A stretch of DNA of 62,098 nt. It comes from Nitrospira sp. (GTDB taxonomy: Bacteria; Nitrospirota; Nitrospiria; Nitrospirales; Nitrospiraceae). Of the stretch, positions 61,965 to 62,098 are shown piece after piece. Positions within the stretch are counted from its first letter, which is position 1, and every line of letters begins with the position of its first letter. The notes below the pieces were generated by a model that did no database searches, was not told the origin of the DNA, and was given only the letters and a program-made list of their open reading frames with translations. The translations under genes were made by a program, and so were the position numbers. The stretch covers positions 1 to 62,098 of the forward strand of contig JABFSU010000046.1 in assembly GCA_013140455.1 (NCBI GenBank), in the 5' to 3' direction.

Positions 61965-62098
61965 CTACCCACTGTGCCAGGACGCGTTCCTTGTCATGGC
62001 TCCCCAGGTCGCTTTCTTGCCGACCATCCAACGATACAACCCGATCAATTTCCAGAGGGAATTCAATTGTCGGTAGCCGAAATTCTCCAAAATGGCTC
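61965..62098 (-). CDS. 3' end of a probable glycosyltransferase (5' end outside window)
   Basis: Reading from the right edge, 44 codons are open to a TAG at 61965-61967. The encoded end, ILENFGYRQLNSLWKLIGLY then RWMVGKKATWGAMTR, resembles the C-terminal helices of bacterial GT2 family transferases (YRQL and W.R motifs). The start lies beyond the window, so the assignment rests on a short segment. It is followed by the terminator at 61863-61890. Confidence 0.45.
   Translation of the reverse strand, partial: AILENFGYRQLNSLWKLIGLYRWMVGKKATWGAMTRNASWHSG

Overview
The window is a contiguous piece of a moderately GC-rich (roughly 55-60 % by eye) Gram-negative chromosome. Gram-negative features include two blocks of type IV pilin genes, an outer-membrane porin and barrel, Tat components, lipoproteins with lipoboxes and a lipid-A-disaccharide-synthase N-domain protein. 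The mixture of gene families and neighbour pairs (ihfA-merR, surE-dedA-cysS-rlmB, phoH-ybeY-ftsY, rubrerythrin/Fe-S/DUF3501) resembles Nitrospirota, probably Nitrospira. That is an inference from memory of gene content, not a computed placement. No insertion sequence, phage, integrase, CRISPR array or rRNA operon is visible, so this looks like core chromosome with some lineage-specific cassettes.

Layout. 1-4560 (+): end of ihfA, a MerR-type regulator, tRNA-Pro(GGG) with its own terminator, then surE, dedA, cysS and rlmB packed head to tail. 4557-4835 (-): a small LuxR-type HTH protein, divergent from the prepilin peptidase gene. 5057-20227 (+): a type IV pilus or pseudopilus region. It holds the prepilin peptidase, a first minor-pilin set (FimT/GspH-, PilV-, PilW-, PilX-like), a PilB ATPase, a second minor-pilin set, a small exported protein, a 1444-residue PilY1 and a lipoprotein. 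20312-22882 (+): phoH, ybeY, ftsY. 22989-28341 (+): a double-receiver protein with a decayed duplication of its 3' end, an M1 peptidase, a TolB-like propeller protein and a PAP2 phosphatase. 28382-35397 (-): an ArnT/GT39-type glycosyltransferase, LAB_N protein, GT2, universal stress protein, cation/proton antiporter, an ABC-exporter-like protein whose ATPase motifs are eroded, and an exported protein. 35581-42012 (+): a MidA-like methyltransferase, tatA, tatB, a porin and recQ. 42075-49082: thrH, a YkgJ-type cysteine-cluster protein, a YdcF-like protein, an EVE-domain protein, a tiny HExxH protein, a RicT/PSP1 protein and a DUF1264 lipoprotein/cytochrome c/outer-membrane barrel group. 49182-49396 (-): tRNA-Lys(CTT) and tRNA-Arg(CCG). 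49474-51664: a second YkgJ-type protein, an unknown, HU and a MoaD/ThiS-like protein. 51761-56459 (+): an unknown gene with an apparently leaderless promoter, rfbC, rubrerythrin, a GlpC/HdrD-like Fe-S protein, DUF3501, a two-domain QueD-like protein and an NTF2-like exported protein. 56521-62098 (-): a hybrid histidine kinase, thioredoxin-like protein, peroxiredoxin, an unknown gene, typA and the 3' end of what is probably a glycosyltransferase.

How the parts fit. The largest functional block makes and tips a pilus: peptidase, assembly ATPase, two sets of priming minor pilins and the PilY1 adhesin. The inner-membrane platform (PilC, PilMNOP) and secretin are not in the window. A second theme is oxidative-stress and redox proteins (rubrerythrin cassette, thioredoxin-like protein, peroxiredoxin, cytochrome c). 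A third is envelope glycolipid modification (GT2, LAB_N, GT39, PAP2). The most unusual observations are the ABC protein with every catalytic ATPase motif degraded, the duplicated and divergent minor-pilin modules, the rubrerythrin/Fe-S/DUF3501/QueD-like string, the leaderless promoter at 51723-51761 and several long inverted repeats between genes.
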